This document shows positions 8,318-17,046 of a DNA stretch of 64,000 bases, one piece after another. Source of the DNA: RECM01 sp047921215 (GTDB taxonomy: Bacteria; Bacteroidota; Rhodothermia; Balneolales; Cyclonatronaceae); NCBI GenBank assembly GCA_047921215.1, contig JBLRWO010000006.1, forward strand, positions 1-64,000. Direction: 5' to 3'. The notes beneath the pieces were generated by a model that had not been told where the DNA came from, searched no databases, and was given only the letters and a program-made list of their open reading frames with translations. The translations under genes and the position numbers were made by a program. Every line of letters starts with the position of its first letter. Positions within the stretch are counted from its first letter, which is position 1.

Positions 8318-8444
8318 GGAAACCCTGCCCTAAATATTCGACAGTGTGAACCGGATAGAAATGGAAAACAACCTTGCCCTGCCCGAATGTGAGTGTCATC
8401 GCAAGAGAATGCAGCTACACAGAATTCAGAGACGATTATATGGT
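8318..8444 (+). pseudogene. Internally deleted gltX remnant
   Basis: Positions 8340-8385 match gltX 7141-7186 at roughly 80% by eye, and the frame still reads DSVNRIEMENNLALP against DSVTRMEMKNSLTLP in gltX. Positions 8395-8444 then match gltX 7806-7855 (CATCGC...ATTCAG.GACGATTAT). The two blocks are joined with about 620 bp missing. This is a decayed second gltX copy, not a functional gene. Confidence 0.75.
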
Positions 8445-8458
8445 GGGGGGTAAATGGG

Positions 8459-8884
8459 TCAGCGACCAGACGTTGTGAATGATCCGGCCGGATGATCTTC
8501 ATCCAGTTTAAACTCAAGTTCATCCCATTCGCAGCCAATAAGGCAGGTTAAGGTGATACCATACCCATCCCGTTTAATGTCGATCAGAAAGGAACCGGAC
8601 GTCTGATCGACATCATCAATTGTTTCTGGCGGCGTGACCATGCCAAAAAAGTTTAACTGCTGGCTGCAGGCGCCGTTAGTACAACTGAAATGCAGGTTTA
8701 ACCAGGCACAACCTTCAACACATTGCATTAAGATACCTTCTTCAGTGAGTTCAAAGCCGATCCTGAAGCCATCCTGCATTTCTGTAACATATTTCTTATC
8801 TGAAGGTGTCTGACCGATAAAAGCAATCAAAACCATTGCGATCGGCAATACTAAAAACAGACTTGATGACAGATGATTTTTCAT
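8459..8884 (-). CDS. Exported protein with two CxxGCxW repeats, unknown
   Basis: This 141-residue protein has an N-terminal hydrophobic signal/anchor (residues 5-25). Two internal repeats each have the pattern C-x2-G-C-x-W followed by L-x-F: Cys55/Cys59/Trp61 and Cys114/Cys118/Trp120. Two more cysteines (68, 73) follow the first repeat. The cysteines suggest disulfides or metal binding outside the cytoplasm. I do not recognise the family. Its ATG overlaps the stop of the upstream beta-propeller gene (ATGA), so it is very likely the last gene of a three-gene operon with the propeller and the Cys-rich peptide. Confidence 0.75.
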   Translation of the reverse strand: MKNHLSSSLFLVLPIAMVLIAFIGQTPSDKKYVTEMQDGFRIGFELTEEGILMQCVEGCAWLNLHFSCTNGACSQQLNFFGMVTPPETIDDVDQTSGSFLIDIKRDGYGITLTCLIGCEWDELEFKLDEDHPAGSFTTSGR

Positions 8885-10017
8885 GGCTTATTTTGATTTG
8901 ATTGAGGAGGGCGTGCGAGTTGACTTTTTATAAGTGAGTAGTGGGAAAAATCCTTGTTTTGAATCCAATACAAATTGCTGTTATCGGAATAGATAATTCT
9001 ATACTGCGGTTTGGAACAGAGAATGGTATTTGAATTATCTGTTCGGTCATATAACAGATAAGCATTTTGATCTGTGGCGAACAATTTAAAAATAAACAGG
9101 TCATCCCCGGGAATAACTTCTTCGTATAGTGCGGAATACTCCTCGCGATGTGAATCAATGGCTTTTTTAAAGTATTCCAGAGTTGATTCGGGATTATGAC
9201 CTGTATTCTGAATAGAGTTTGTATATCTGGAAAGATACCAATCATAGTCGGGATTATAACTGAAATTCACATCGGTTTTTATTTCTGGATTATCTGATTC
9301 ATGATACGCAAACCTAGTGTTTTCAAAAATATATAATATCCCATTAACCATTACTGGCAGAACATTGCCCAGATTTCCAATTACAGCACCAAAATCAAAA
9401 CCATTGTCCCGGTACCATATCATATTATTATCTGTATATGTTAAAAGGGTATCCAATGAATGGTCTTTTATATCCAACCTAAGTATCTGCGATTCTATAC
9501 GCTCCGGTTCAGCCCGTCTGATTGTTTGTATGAAGTATTTTCCATTATTAACGTCCAGCAGATTTCTGCCAAGTGTAAAATCATCACCGATAGAATATTC
9601 ACTGATAAATACTTGCTGAATAATATCAAAGGAAGCCAGTTTTGCCTGGCCGGGGTCATAGATGTACAACGTATCATCAACAATGACAAATCTTGTTGAA
9701 CTAAACTCAAACGGTCCGGCTCCTTTATTACCTATTTTATTAAAGGTATTCTCAAATGTATTATAGACAGAAATATAACCCCTGGAATAGTCTGCGATAT
9801 AAATCATGTCCCTGACAGATTGCACAGCATGTACCCTGCTCAGATCAATCTCTAATGGATTTTCAAGTAAAATTTCAAAATCATCCAGATATATATCACA
9901 ATGAAAGGTATTGTTATAGCCTTCATCTCTATAGCATGAAGTGATGAGTAATAACAATAATATTAACAGATTAGAAGGACTTTTTTTTATATGACTAAAA
10001 GTGATCAAAAAGGTCAT
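8881..10017 (-). CDS. 6-bladed beta-propeller lipoprotein
   Basis: The 378-residue protein starts with a lipoprotein signal: a poly-Leu core and LITSC, with lipidated Cys28. It then shows repeated propeller strands of the BF4221/PF17170-like type, for example MIYIADYSRGYISVYNT, FNKIGNKGAGPFEFSS, DDTLYIYDPGQAKLASFD and YRIIYSDNSNLYWIQN. The GNKGAGPFEF element is characteristic of 6-bladed propellers of Bacteroidota. It should be anchored in an outer membrane or periplasmic leaflet and may bind a ligand or peptide. It follows the small Cys-rich peptide gene after 17 bp and overlaps the next gene by four bases. AT-rich composition sets it apart from gltX and the CoA-transferase gene. Confidence 0.85.
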   Translation of the reverse strand: MTFLITFSHIKKSPSNLLILLLLLITSCYRDEGYNNTFHCDIYLDDFEILLENPLEIDLSRVHAVQSVRDMIYIADYSRGYISVYNTFENTFNKIGNKGAGPFEFSSTRFVIVDDTLYIYDPGQAKLASFDIIQQVFISEYSIGDDFTLGRNLLDVNNGKYFIQTIRRAEPERIESQILRLDIKDHSLDTLLTYTDNNMIWYRDNGFDFGAVIGNLGNVLPVMVNGILYIFENTRFAYHESDNPEIKTDVNFSYNPDYDWYLSRYTNSIQNTGHNPESTLEYFKKAIDSHREEYSALYEEVIPGDDLFIFKLFATDQNAYLLYDRTDNSNTILCSKPQYRIIYSDNSNLYWIQNKDFSHYSLIKSQLARPPQSNQNKP

Positions 10018-10034
10018 ATAAATTCGATGTTGTG

Positions 10035-10337
10035 TTAACCTTCGCCGGGTGCAGTACTGTCAACACACGTGCAACTATCGGGGGCATTACAACAAGCATA
10101 GTAAGTTAGAGGCATGCAGGTCACACCGCAGCCACCTTCTGAATTACTGATTGTACAGGACGTTGCTCCAGGACCACCTGATTGGCAAGCAGATACCATA
10201 AGATTTCCGGAAAAGCTTAGGTCGATTTCGATACATAAATCGTTCGAAATAAATATGCCGTCTGATCCATCCAATGGAGTTAAGGACATAAGCATAACTG
10301 CTAAGAATAAGAGTATTATGAATGTAAAAGCTTTCAT
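10035..10337 (-). CDS. Small exported Cys-rich peptide, unknown
   Basis: This 100-residue product has a strong signal peptide (AFTFIILLFLAVMLMSL). The mature part is dense in cysteine: Cys35, 51, 61, 70, 74, 82, 83, 89 and 91. Its core CGVTCMPLTYYACCNAP ends in CTC. This is a secreted, probably disulfide-bonded small protein. Next to a 6-bladed propeller lipoprotein it recalls the NVEALA-type peptides of Bacteroidales, although the NVEALA motif itself is absent. AGGAG five bases before the ATG supports the start. It is the first gene of the three-gene module. Confidence 0.75.
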   Translation of the reverse strand: MKAFTFIILLFLAVMLMSLTPLDGSDGIFISNDLCIEIDLSFSGNLMVSACQSGGPGATSCTISNSEGGCGVTCMPLTYYACCNAPDSCTCVDSTAPGEG

Positions 10338-10567
10338 GTAAGCTCCTGTTGTTAGTTGTTATTGCCTGCCGTTAGCTGATGTATATATATATACATATAA
10401 AGTTATAAGCAATTATTTTTATATGTTTTATGCCTTATGTGAATGTTAGTTGAATAATTATACGAGGGCCATATATTTAGGAGACACAATTATTTTGAAT
10501 AATATTGCCAAATATGTGTATTAATAATGCCATATGGCATATATATAATAATTAATAATTCCGCACC
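10338..10567. promoter_or_regulatory. AT-rich upstream region of the peptide operon
   Basis: This stretch is markedly richer in A+T than its surroundings and contains a 14-bp TA-type palindrome (GTATATATATATAC, 10381-10394). It should hold the promoter of the minus-strand peptide/propeller operon. I cannot assign -33/-7 elements with confidence. Confidence 0.4.
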
Positions 10568-10899
10568 ATGGCTACACCCTATAAATACGGTTATGGCGAA
10601 GATCCCGATAGCGGCTCCGAATTTGTAGTACGTGAGCCCTACGCCGTCTGGGATCTCTCCACAGCAACCCGGCAGAAAAACTCCCGTCCGGCTGGGACAA
10701 GCTGCCCTACACAAAAGCGGGTCAGATGGCGGGTGACGAGTGGCTGGCATCCGGCAGGACGGTCGTAATGGCCGTGCCGAGTGTAGTGGTGCCTCGGGAG
10801 TGGAATTACATGATCAATCTCCTTCACCCCGATTTCAGGAACATCCACAGGTGTGGTCCGGAATTCACCCCGTTCGACAGGCGGCTGATCAGGGAATAA
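10568..10899 (+). pseudogene. RES-domain toxin remnant (copy 2), frame-broken
   Basis: Codons 10681-10899 read continuously to a stop and carry the C-terminal half of a RES domain: LPSGWDKLPYTKAGQMAGDE, WLASGRTVVMAVPSVVVPRE, NYMINLLHPDF and PEFTPFDRRL. The conserved N-terminal half, with the Arg and Tyr that define RES, is not present. The in-frame ATG at 10568 belongs to another frame (MATPYKYGYGEDPDSGSEF...), which I do not recognise. No Xre antitoxin gene is next to it. It is a decayed NAD-degrading toxin gene. Confidence 0.75.
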
Positions 10900-11023
10900 C
10901 GGAGTGAGGCTGGAAGCGGTTTTCCATTGATTTTAGGCGTTTAAATTTATAACATCATTATTAGAAAAATTATTTAAAAACATTGACGTATTAGTTCAGA
11001 TCTGATCAATTAGACAACCTATT

Positions 11024-12295
11024 ATGAAATTCGTAAAAGCAGATGAAGCCGTATCCGTCATCAGGTCGGACGACCGCGTATTCATTCACAGCGTTGCCGC
11101 AGCGCCCTCCATCCTGATTGAGGCCATGACGGCCCGTGCCCCCGAGCTGCGGAATGTCGAGGTTATCCATCTCCATACCGAGGGCAACGCGCCGTATGCG
11201 GATGTGCAGTACAAGGAGAATTTTTTCCACAACGCCCTGTTTGTGGGCGGCAACGTGAGAAAAGCGGTGAACGAGGGGCGTGGCGACTACATCCCCATTT
11301 TCCTGAGCGAGACCCCCATATTGTTCAGGAGGGGCATACTGCCGCTGGATGTGGCCCTTATCACAGTATCGCCGCCCGACAAGCACGGTTTCTGCTCGCT
11401 GGGCACATCCATTGATGTGAGCCGGGCTGCTGTTCAAACCGCGAAGATTGTTATTGCGATGGTGAACCCGCACATGCCGAGAACACACGGCGACGGGCTC
11501 ATACATATTAAGAACATCCATTATGCTGTTCACGGCTCAGTTCCGCTCATCGAATATTCACCGGGCGTACCCACCGAACTCGAAATGACCATCGGCCGTT
11601 ATGCGGCCTCTCTGATCGAGGACGGGGCAACCCTGCAGATGGGCATCGGCTCCATTCCGAACGCGGTGCTGGCCGCCCTTACGAACCACAAAGACCTGGG
11701 GATCCACACCGAGATGTTTTCCGATGGCGTTATGGACCTGGTGAACAGCGGAGTCATCAACGGTGAGGCGAAACGGATCCACCCCGGCAAGATTGTGGCC
11801 AGCTTTGTAATGGGCACAAAAGCGCTTTACGATTTCATCGACGATAATCCGCAGGTGGCCATGCTGGATGTGGCCTACGTGAACGATTCGGCGGTAATCA
11901 GGCGCAACCCGAAGGTGGTGGCCATTAACTCGGCCATCGAGATCGACATCACCGGCCAGGTGTGCGCCGACTCCATAGGCACATACCATTACAGCGGTGT
12001 GGGCGGGCAGATGGACTTCATCCGCGGTGCATCACTCTCCGAAGGCGGTAAGCCGATCATCGCGCTGCCATCTGTCACCAACAAGGGCGTATCGCGGATT
12101 ACACCATTCCTGAAGCAGGGAGCCGGAGTGGTCACAACCCGGGCGCACATGCACTACGTAATTACCGAATTCGGAATTGCCGACCTGTTCGGCAAAAACC
12201 TGCGCCAGAGAGCCAGAATGCTGATCGACATCGCCCACCCCGACCACCGCGAAGCCCTTGAAAAAGAAGCCTACAGCCGGTTTAAATCTCTCTGA
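11024..12295 (+). CDS. Acetyl-CoA hydrolase/transferase family protein (4-hydroxybutyrate CoA-transferase-like)
   Basis: This 423-residue protein belongs to the Cat1/Cat2 CoA-transferase family, which moves CoA between acetyl-CoA and carboxylic acids through a glutamyl-CoA intermediate. Visible signatures are DVALITVSPPDKHGFCSLG, TLQMGIGSIPNAVL, the catalytic-Glu segment LGIHTEMFSDG (Glu at about residue 230), GVGGQMDFIRGA and YVITEFGIADLFGK. Length and layout are those of 4-hydroxybutyrate/acetate CoA-transferases, but the acid substrate cannot be told from sequence. It stands alone, between the RES remnant and the convergent tamB. Confidence 0.88.
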   Translation: MKFVKADEAVSVIRSDDRVFIHSVAAAPSILIEAMTARAPELRNVEVIHLHTEGNAPYADVQYKENFFHNALFVGGNVRKAVNEGRGDYIPIFLSETPILFRRGILPLDVALITVSPPDKHGFCSLGTSIDVSRAAVQTAKIVIAMVNPHMPRTHGDGLIHIKNIHYAVHGSVPLIEYSPGVPTELEMTIGRYAASLIEDGATLQMGIGSIPNAVLAALTNHKDLGIHTEMFSDGVMDLVNSGVINGEAKRIHPGKIVASFVMGTKALYDFIDDNPQVAMLDVAYVNDSAVIRRNPKVVAINSAIEIDITGQVCADSIGTYHYSGVGGQMDFIRGASLSEGGKPIIALPSVTNKGVSRITPFLKQGAGVVTTRAHMHYVITEFGIADLFGKNLRQRARMLIDIAHPDHREALEKEAYSRFKSL

Positions 12296-12549
12296 CCGTC
12301 ATATTGAGCATGGCCTGAGCACAAGCCGGCGCGAAGCGGCGGGTGGAGTTGAAGGGCGCAATGCAGTGCAGTGCAGTGCACTGCTCATTTGGATTAGTGT
12401 ATTATCGGCATTTTCGGATTCGGCTCAGTTGCACTGAGCCACTTGCTTCGACTTCGCTACACTCTGCATGACGTGAGAGCCACTTGCTTCGACTTCGTCC
12501 TCATCGCTGCGCTCCTCGGCCTGCGATCTGCATGACGTGGGAAAGCGCA
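12296..12549. repeat. Cluster of GTCATGC/GTCGAAGCA-type repeats
   Basis: This intergenic stretch between convergent genes is built from dispersed repeats. There is one forward unit from 12298 (GTCATATTGAGC...GAGTTGAAGG), ending in a TGCAG-repeat palindrome at 12363-12384. Two inverted units follow, each opening GAGCCACTTGCTTCGACTTCG (12436-12456 and 12477-12497) and closing CTGCATGACGTG (12464-12475, 12528-12539). The hairpin potential could serve both converging transcripts as a terminator. Confidence 0.65.
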
Positions 12550-15500
12550 TCAGTAATCCAGCTTCCAGAGCACATCCACACCGGTACGGAAGTCGTCGCT
12601 GCCCGTAATGATAAGCTCGAGATTGGTGCGGAGCAGGTATTCGATGATGAACTGACTGTTGGCACTGCCCCCAAGATCATGCAAAATGGCGAGGAACAGG
12701 CGGTCTGTCATATACTTGCCGGCTTTAACGGTCATGCCGCTGCTGCCACCATGCCGTGTGTTGTCGATTTCGATTACGTCGATGCCCAGACGGTCGGCGG
12801 CAAGAGTTTCAACACGGTCCAGCAGAATATCCATGGCGATACCGGTGGCGCTGGTACCTTCGCCGGATCCGTCGGCCACGGTCCGCTTCCAGCCCTGCAG
12901 CGCATGGAACGGCCTTCCGAACAGGGTATAACTGATAATGTCCTGCAACTCCATTACCGGTTCGGATGAGTAGGAGAATTCCGGATCCTCTACCGTGCCG
13001 CCGATCTCATACCAGATCTTGATCTCCTCGGGTTTCCGGAGTTGATAGACAGTGCGGATATTCAGTTCGGGATTATCGGCCGGACCTGAAAAACGGATAT
13101 CGCCCCGCTCCAGGTCGAACCGCTTGCCGAGCTGCTGGGCAAAACCCTGCGAGGTGCCCATGGTGCCGAACAGCTGGATATCTTCACCCGGGTATTTTAC
13201 CACATCCAGGTTACCCTGAAGTTCCAGTGCCATTTCGGGGCGGCTTCTGTTGCGCACCCAGAACCTCCGGTCCATTTCAAGGGTATATTCTATGGTCGTG
13301 GCATCAAAAATATCGGCAAACAGATCCGTTTCTTCTTCCTCGTCCTCAAGCACAACATCCTCCAGAGTGCGTTCGCCGAAATTGTCGAGGTAGATATGGC
13401 CCCGCTCGATTTTCAGCTCACCCGAAAGTTTGGGACTTCGCACATCGCCGGTCAGACGGGTGTTCGTGGTAATCAGCGCATTGAGGTCGCGGGTATTGTA
13501 CACGCGGAAGTTTCTGGCGTTGGCACGCAGCTCCATCTCCCCGGGCTCCAGACCGTTGAAAGCGATGGTACCGGACAGGGCGAAGTTTCCCGCGCTTTCC
13601 GCCGACATCCGGTCTATGGTGAGCATACCGTCCCGGAACGACATTTCTGTCCGGATGTTGGTCAGGGCCACATTGTTTTCTATCAGTACCACAGCTCCGT
13701 TGTTCAACCTTATATCAGCCGATATTACCGGCTCGCTGATAGTGCCCCTGATGTCGATTTCGGAATTTAACCGCCCGCGCAGGTTTCTGAGCGATGCCGG
13801 ATTCAGAAATTCGTTGAATGCTGCGATGTTGAACTCGTCGGTATTCATGCGAACGGAAATTTTATCGTCCGCGCCGGGATCAACCAGGCTGACCTGATTA
13901 AGGTCGAGCATGAAGGGAATGGTTCCGTCTATTTCGGCTGTTCTCTGCCCGAGCGATTTAATAAATCCGTTAAAGCCTAGAAAGCCCTCTTCGTGGTTAT
14001 ACTCCCAGGTGACAAGAGAGCTGTCAATTTCAACGTTCGATATCCTGGAGTCATACAGATAGACACTACCATCCAGCACGGGCAACCCGGCCCGGCCGCT
14101 GAGTTCGGAACGGGCCCCGATGGTACCTGATAGCTCTTCGAGATCGTAAAATGAGAGAAAACCGGAGAATCGCGACAGCGGGGTGTCGTTGAATCGAAAT
14201 GATCCCGATACCGGCTCGTCGAAAAAAGCATCTTTAAAAGTCATCGGGTCGCTGGTAATGAACGGAGTACTGATGCGGGCTGTAACAAGCTCACCCGTGG
14301 CATCGGTGATTCTGAGACCGGCATCCAGTCGCTCTTCGTCAATATCCACGTTTACTGAGATGCTGTCGAGACCGAGCCTGTTGTATTCAAAATTACTGAC
14401 AAGAGCGTCTATGTGCACGAAAAGCCCGTTTTCACTCACATCCAGATGCAGATTACCATCGTAGATGCCGGCAAAAAGCTGCTGGCCAAGTATACTGCTC
14501 TGCAGATAACCCAGGTTCACATCGCGGCCCCTGAATGTGCCCCTGAACTCACTGGCGCCATATTGCTCAAAAAACAACAACAGTGATGCGCCGTCTGCCG
14601 ACTCCAGTCGGAGGCTGTCAAGCCTGGCACGTTCATTCACATAAGAGAACCGGAAGGGTTGCTGCAGGTCAAGGCTGCGGTCTGGGTCACTCAGTGTGAG
14701 GGTGCTGATATCCACTAGGGCGGAAACGGCGGAGGCACGGTAATCGCCCGATGTTTTGAGGCTGCTGCGGGTATCGGCAAGAAGCTCCAGGCTGATGGTT
14801 CCAACTACAGTATCCCCAACAAGAGATCCGTCCGTCTGCAGAGTAAAATTTTGCAGTGAGGTTTCACCGACCGCTGGCTCATTGATCTCAAGGTTGAGTG
14901 AATAGGAAGTGGAATCGCCGATAACGGCAATGATGCTGCCCGTTAAGGCGTTTGCAGTGAGCGTATCGAAACGGACATCTCTCAGGTCCAGGTCTGCATT
15001 GATCTGAGGCAGGTTATCGGTGTAATGGTAGCTGCCGGTAATCCCTCCCCTTGCCAGAATAACATCGGCGTCAATGAAGTTTGAGAGCAGACCTGTATCT
15101 CTGAGCTGCAGATCGAATTCAATGAGGTTCTGCGGATGTACGAAGTCGCTGATGTGCTGCCTCGCAAACAGGTAGCCCTCGGCAAGGTCGGTATCGAGTT
15201 CAGCCCTGTCGATATGTATAAACCCGGCTTTGACCGAAACCGGTGCCTCAAGGGTTTCAATGCGGATGCTTTTTATAATGGACGTCTCAAATGCAAGTGA
15301 CGCATCCAGCGAAAGCGTCTCCGGATCAATACCCCTGCCCGATCCGGTAAGTCGCAGGTTCAGGTCGGATGGGAAATCATCCAAACCGGGGAGCCGCGAC
15401 AGATCAAGTTTTTGTACGGTCAAAACAAGTTCATATTCCGGATTTTCAAAACTCCACCCGTATTCACCGTTCAGCGAAACGGTTCCGCCGGCTATATCCA

Positions 15501-17046
15501 GACCCATCCGTGAAGCTGCAATGCTTCGGTCGATGGTCCCGTCGAGGGTGAACGACCGGATTTCATACCCGGAGATGGTCGCTTCCGGCAGCCTGATTTC
15601 GTAATTCCAGGGCACATCCGAAGGTGCAAAGCCGGTGCCCTTAAGCGATATGGTGCCCGAGAGATCACCCGTCAAACTGTCATCACCGGCCCAGTAGCCC
15701 GGATCGATTGACTCAAATGCAATGTCCATATTCCAGGCAGGGGATTCACCGAAAATTCCAGCGAGGCTCACTTCCGATGTTATACTCTGCCGGTCTGTAC
15801 GTATACCGGCGGTTGCACTGAGGAATCCGCCATCCAGGCTGCCCCTGATCCCGGTTTCGTCAATGGTCCACGGGTTTATCTTGACGCCCGTAATTTCAGT
15901 ACTGAATTCCAGTGATGCCTCTTCGTAAGCGGCGAACGGAAGATTTCCGTTTACAGTGAGATGCAGCCGTTCTATGTAGGGTAGATCAGGCACCCCGGTA
16001 AGCTGAGGGCCGTCGAACGATTCGATGAGCAATTCGGCGCCGGTCAGGTTCTGATGTTCTGTCAGTGCAAGATCGGCATGCAGTGCAAGATGGCCCAGGC
16101 CGGTTGCCGTTGCAGTCAGCCCGACACGCAGCTGTTCCAGATTCCCGCTCACGTGCAGGCCAAACCGGATGTCCTCGGCGATGGGGGCTTCCTTGGCGAA
16201 AGCTCTGATATCCCGCCACGATACCGGTAGTGATTTTATATCCACTGTGATGTCATCGCCGTCGGTGGTCGTCGATCCGGTTCCCTCAATAACGGTACGG
16301 CCGGTTGCAATCACCAGTTTATCGAGTGTGAGGGTGTTTTCATCCGCCGAAAATCCGGTTTCGAACCGTATGGGCTCCTCAAGGCGGCTCTCGTGTACCT
16401 GCATCGACAGATGGCTAAGCTGAGCATCGTAACGGTCGCCATCGTACATACCGTTTAACCGGAGATGGATTTCATTGACGCGCAGGGTAGTATCGGGAAA
16501 CAGGCGGGCACTCTCTGCCAAGACGAGGCCGTTTATCAATTCGATGAGGTCAAATTCCAGCTTGACCGGGAGCTTCTCACTAGTGGGGTCTTCATCCGGT
16601 TCGCCGGGTGGCAGCAACCGTTCAACATTCCAGGTGCTGTCGGCGTATTCCCTGAGGCTGATCACCGGATTCACGATCCGGAGCTCATCGATCTTAACGG
16701 TTTTCCTGAAGAGCGCCCCAAGGGAGTACCGGATCTGAAGGGTATCGGCAACGAGGATGTTGGTGGCTGCGCCGCCGGCTACGTCCGCAACGGATTCGCC
16801 CTGAAGGCGGATACCGGTCATCAGCAGATGGTTCCACAGGTCACCCTCAACAGCCCCGATGCTGAGGCTGCCCTGAAGCTGCGTACTGGCAGCAGATTCG
16901 ATCTGGTTCTTCACAAAACCGAGAACGGGGCCCGACCTCAGCGAAAGGCGCAACAGAAGCACCAGCACCAGCAGTACCGCAAGGGTTACCCATGGCCAGA
17001 TGCGGCGTTTTTTCTGCTCATTACTATGTTTTGCAGATGGTTCCAT
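12550..17046 (-). CDS. tamB: Translocation/assembly module protein TamB
   Basis: TamB-like (DUF490/AsmA-like) proteins span the periplasm as a long hydrophobic beta-groove and work with a BamA-family partner in outer-membrane assembly or lipid transport. This 1498-residue protein has one N-terminal membrane anchor (about residues 15-35). More than a thousand residues of repetitive beta-strand sequence follow, then the C-terminal DUF490 domain with LELQGNLDVVKYPGEDI, QDIISYTLFGRPFHAL and ELIITGSDDFRTG. Its ATG overlaps the stop of the BamA-family gene by one base (TGATG), so the pair is translationally coupled. Length is in the normal TamB range. Confidence 0.93.
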   Translation of the reverse strand: MEPSAKHSNEQKKRRIWPWVTLAVLLVLVLLLRLSLRSGPVLGFVKNQIESAASTQLQGSLSIGAVEGDLWNHLLMTGIRLQGESVADVAGGAATNILVADTLQIRYSLGALFRKTVKIDELRIVNPVISLREYADSTWNVERLLPPGEPDEDPTSEKLPVKLEFDLIELINGLVLAESARLFPDTTLRVNEIHLRLNGMYDGDRYDAQLSHLSMQVHESRLEEPIRFETGFSADENTLTLDKLVIATGRTVIEGTGSTTTDGDDITVDIKSLPVSWRDIRAFAKEAPIAEDIRFGLHVSGNLEQLRVGLTATATGLGHLALHADLALTEHQNLTGAELLIESFDGPQLTGVPDLPYIERLHLTVNGNLPFAAYEEASLEFSTEITGVKINPWTIDETGIRGSLDGGFLSATAGIRTDRQSITSEVSLAGIFGESPAWNMDIAFESIDPGYWAGDDSLTGDLSGTISLKGTGFAPSDVPWNYEIRLPEATISGYEIRSFTLDGTIDRSIAASRMGLDIAGGTVSLNGEYGWSFENPEYELVLTVQKLDLSRLPGLDDFPSDLNLRLTGSGRGIDPETLSLDASLAFETSIIKSIRIETLEAPVSVKAGFIHIDRAELDTDLAEGYLFARQHISDFVHPQNLIEFDLQLRDTGLLSNFIDADVILARGGITGSYHYTDNLPQINADLDLRDVRFDTLTANALTGSIIAVIGDSTSYSLNLEINEPAVGETSLQNFTLQTDGSLVGDTVVGTISLELLADTRSSLKTSGDYRASAVSALVDISTLTLSDPDRSLDLQQPFRFSYVNERARLDSLRLESADGASLLLFFEQYGASEFRGTFRGRDVNLGYLQSSILGQQLFAGIYDGNLHLDVSENGLFVHIDALVSNFEYNRLGLDSISVNVDIDEERLDAGLRITDATGELVTARISTPFITSDPMTFKDAFFDEPVSGSFRFNDTPLSRFSGFLSFYDLEELSGTIGARSELSGRAGLPVLDGSVYLYDSRISNVEIDSSLVTWEYNHEEGFLGFNGFIKSLGQRTAEIDGTIPFMLDLNQVSLVDPGADDKISVRMNTDEFNIAAFNEFLNPASLRNLRGRLNSEIDIRGTISEPVISADIRLNNGAVVLIENNVALTNIRTEMSFRDGMLTIDRMSAESAGNFALSGTIAFNGLEPGEMELRANARNFRVYNTRDLNALITTNTRLTGDVRSPKLSGELKIERGHIYLDNFGERTLEDVVLEDEEEETDLFADIFDATTIEYTLEMDRRFWVRNRSRPEMALELQGNLDVVKYPGEDIQLFGTMGTSQGFAQQLGKRFDLERGDIRFSGPADNPELNIRTVYQLRKPEEIKIWYEIGGTVEDPEFSYSSEPVMELQDIISYTLFGRPFHALQGWKRTVADGSGEGTSATGIAMDILLDRVETLAADRLGIDVIEIDNTRHGGSSGMTVKAGKYMTDRLFLAILHDLGGSANSQFIIEYLLRTNLELIITGSDDFRTGVDVLWKLDY

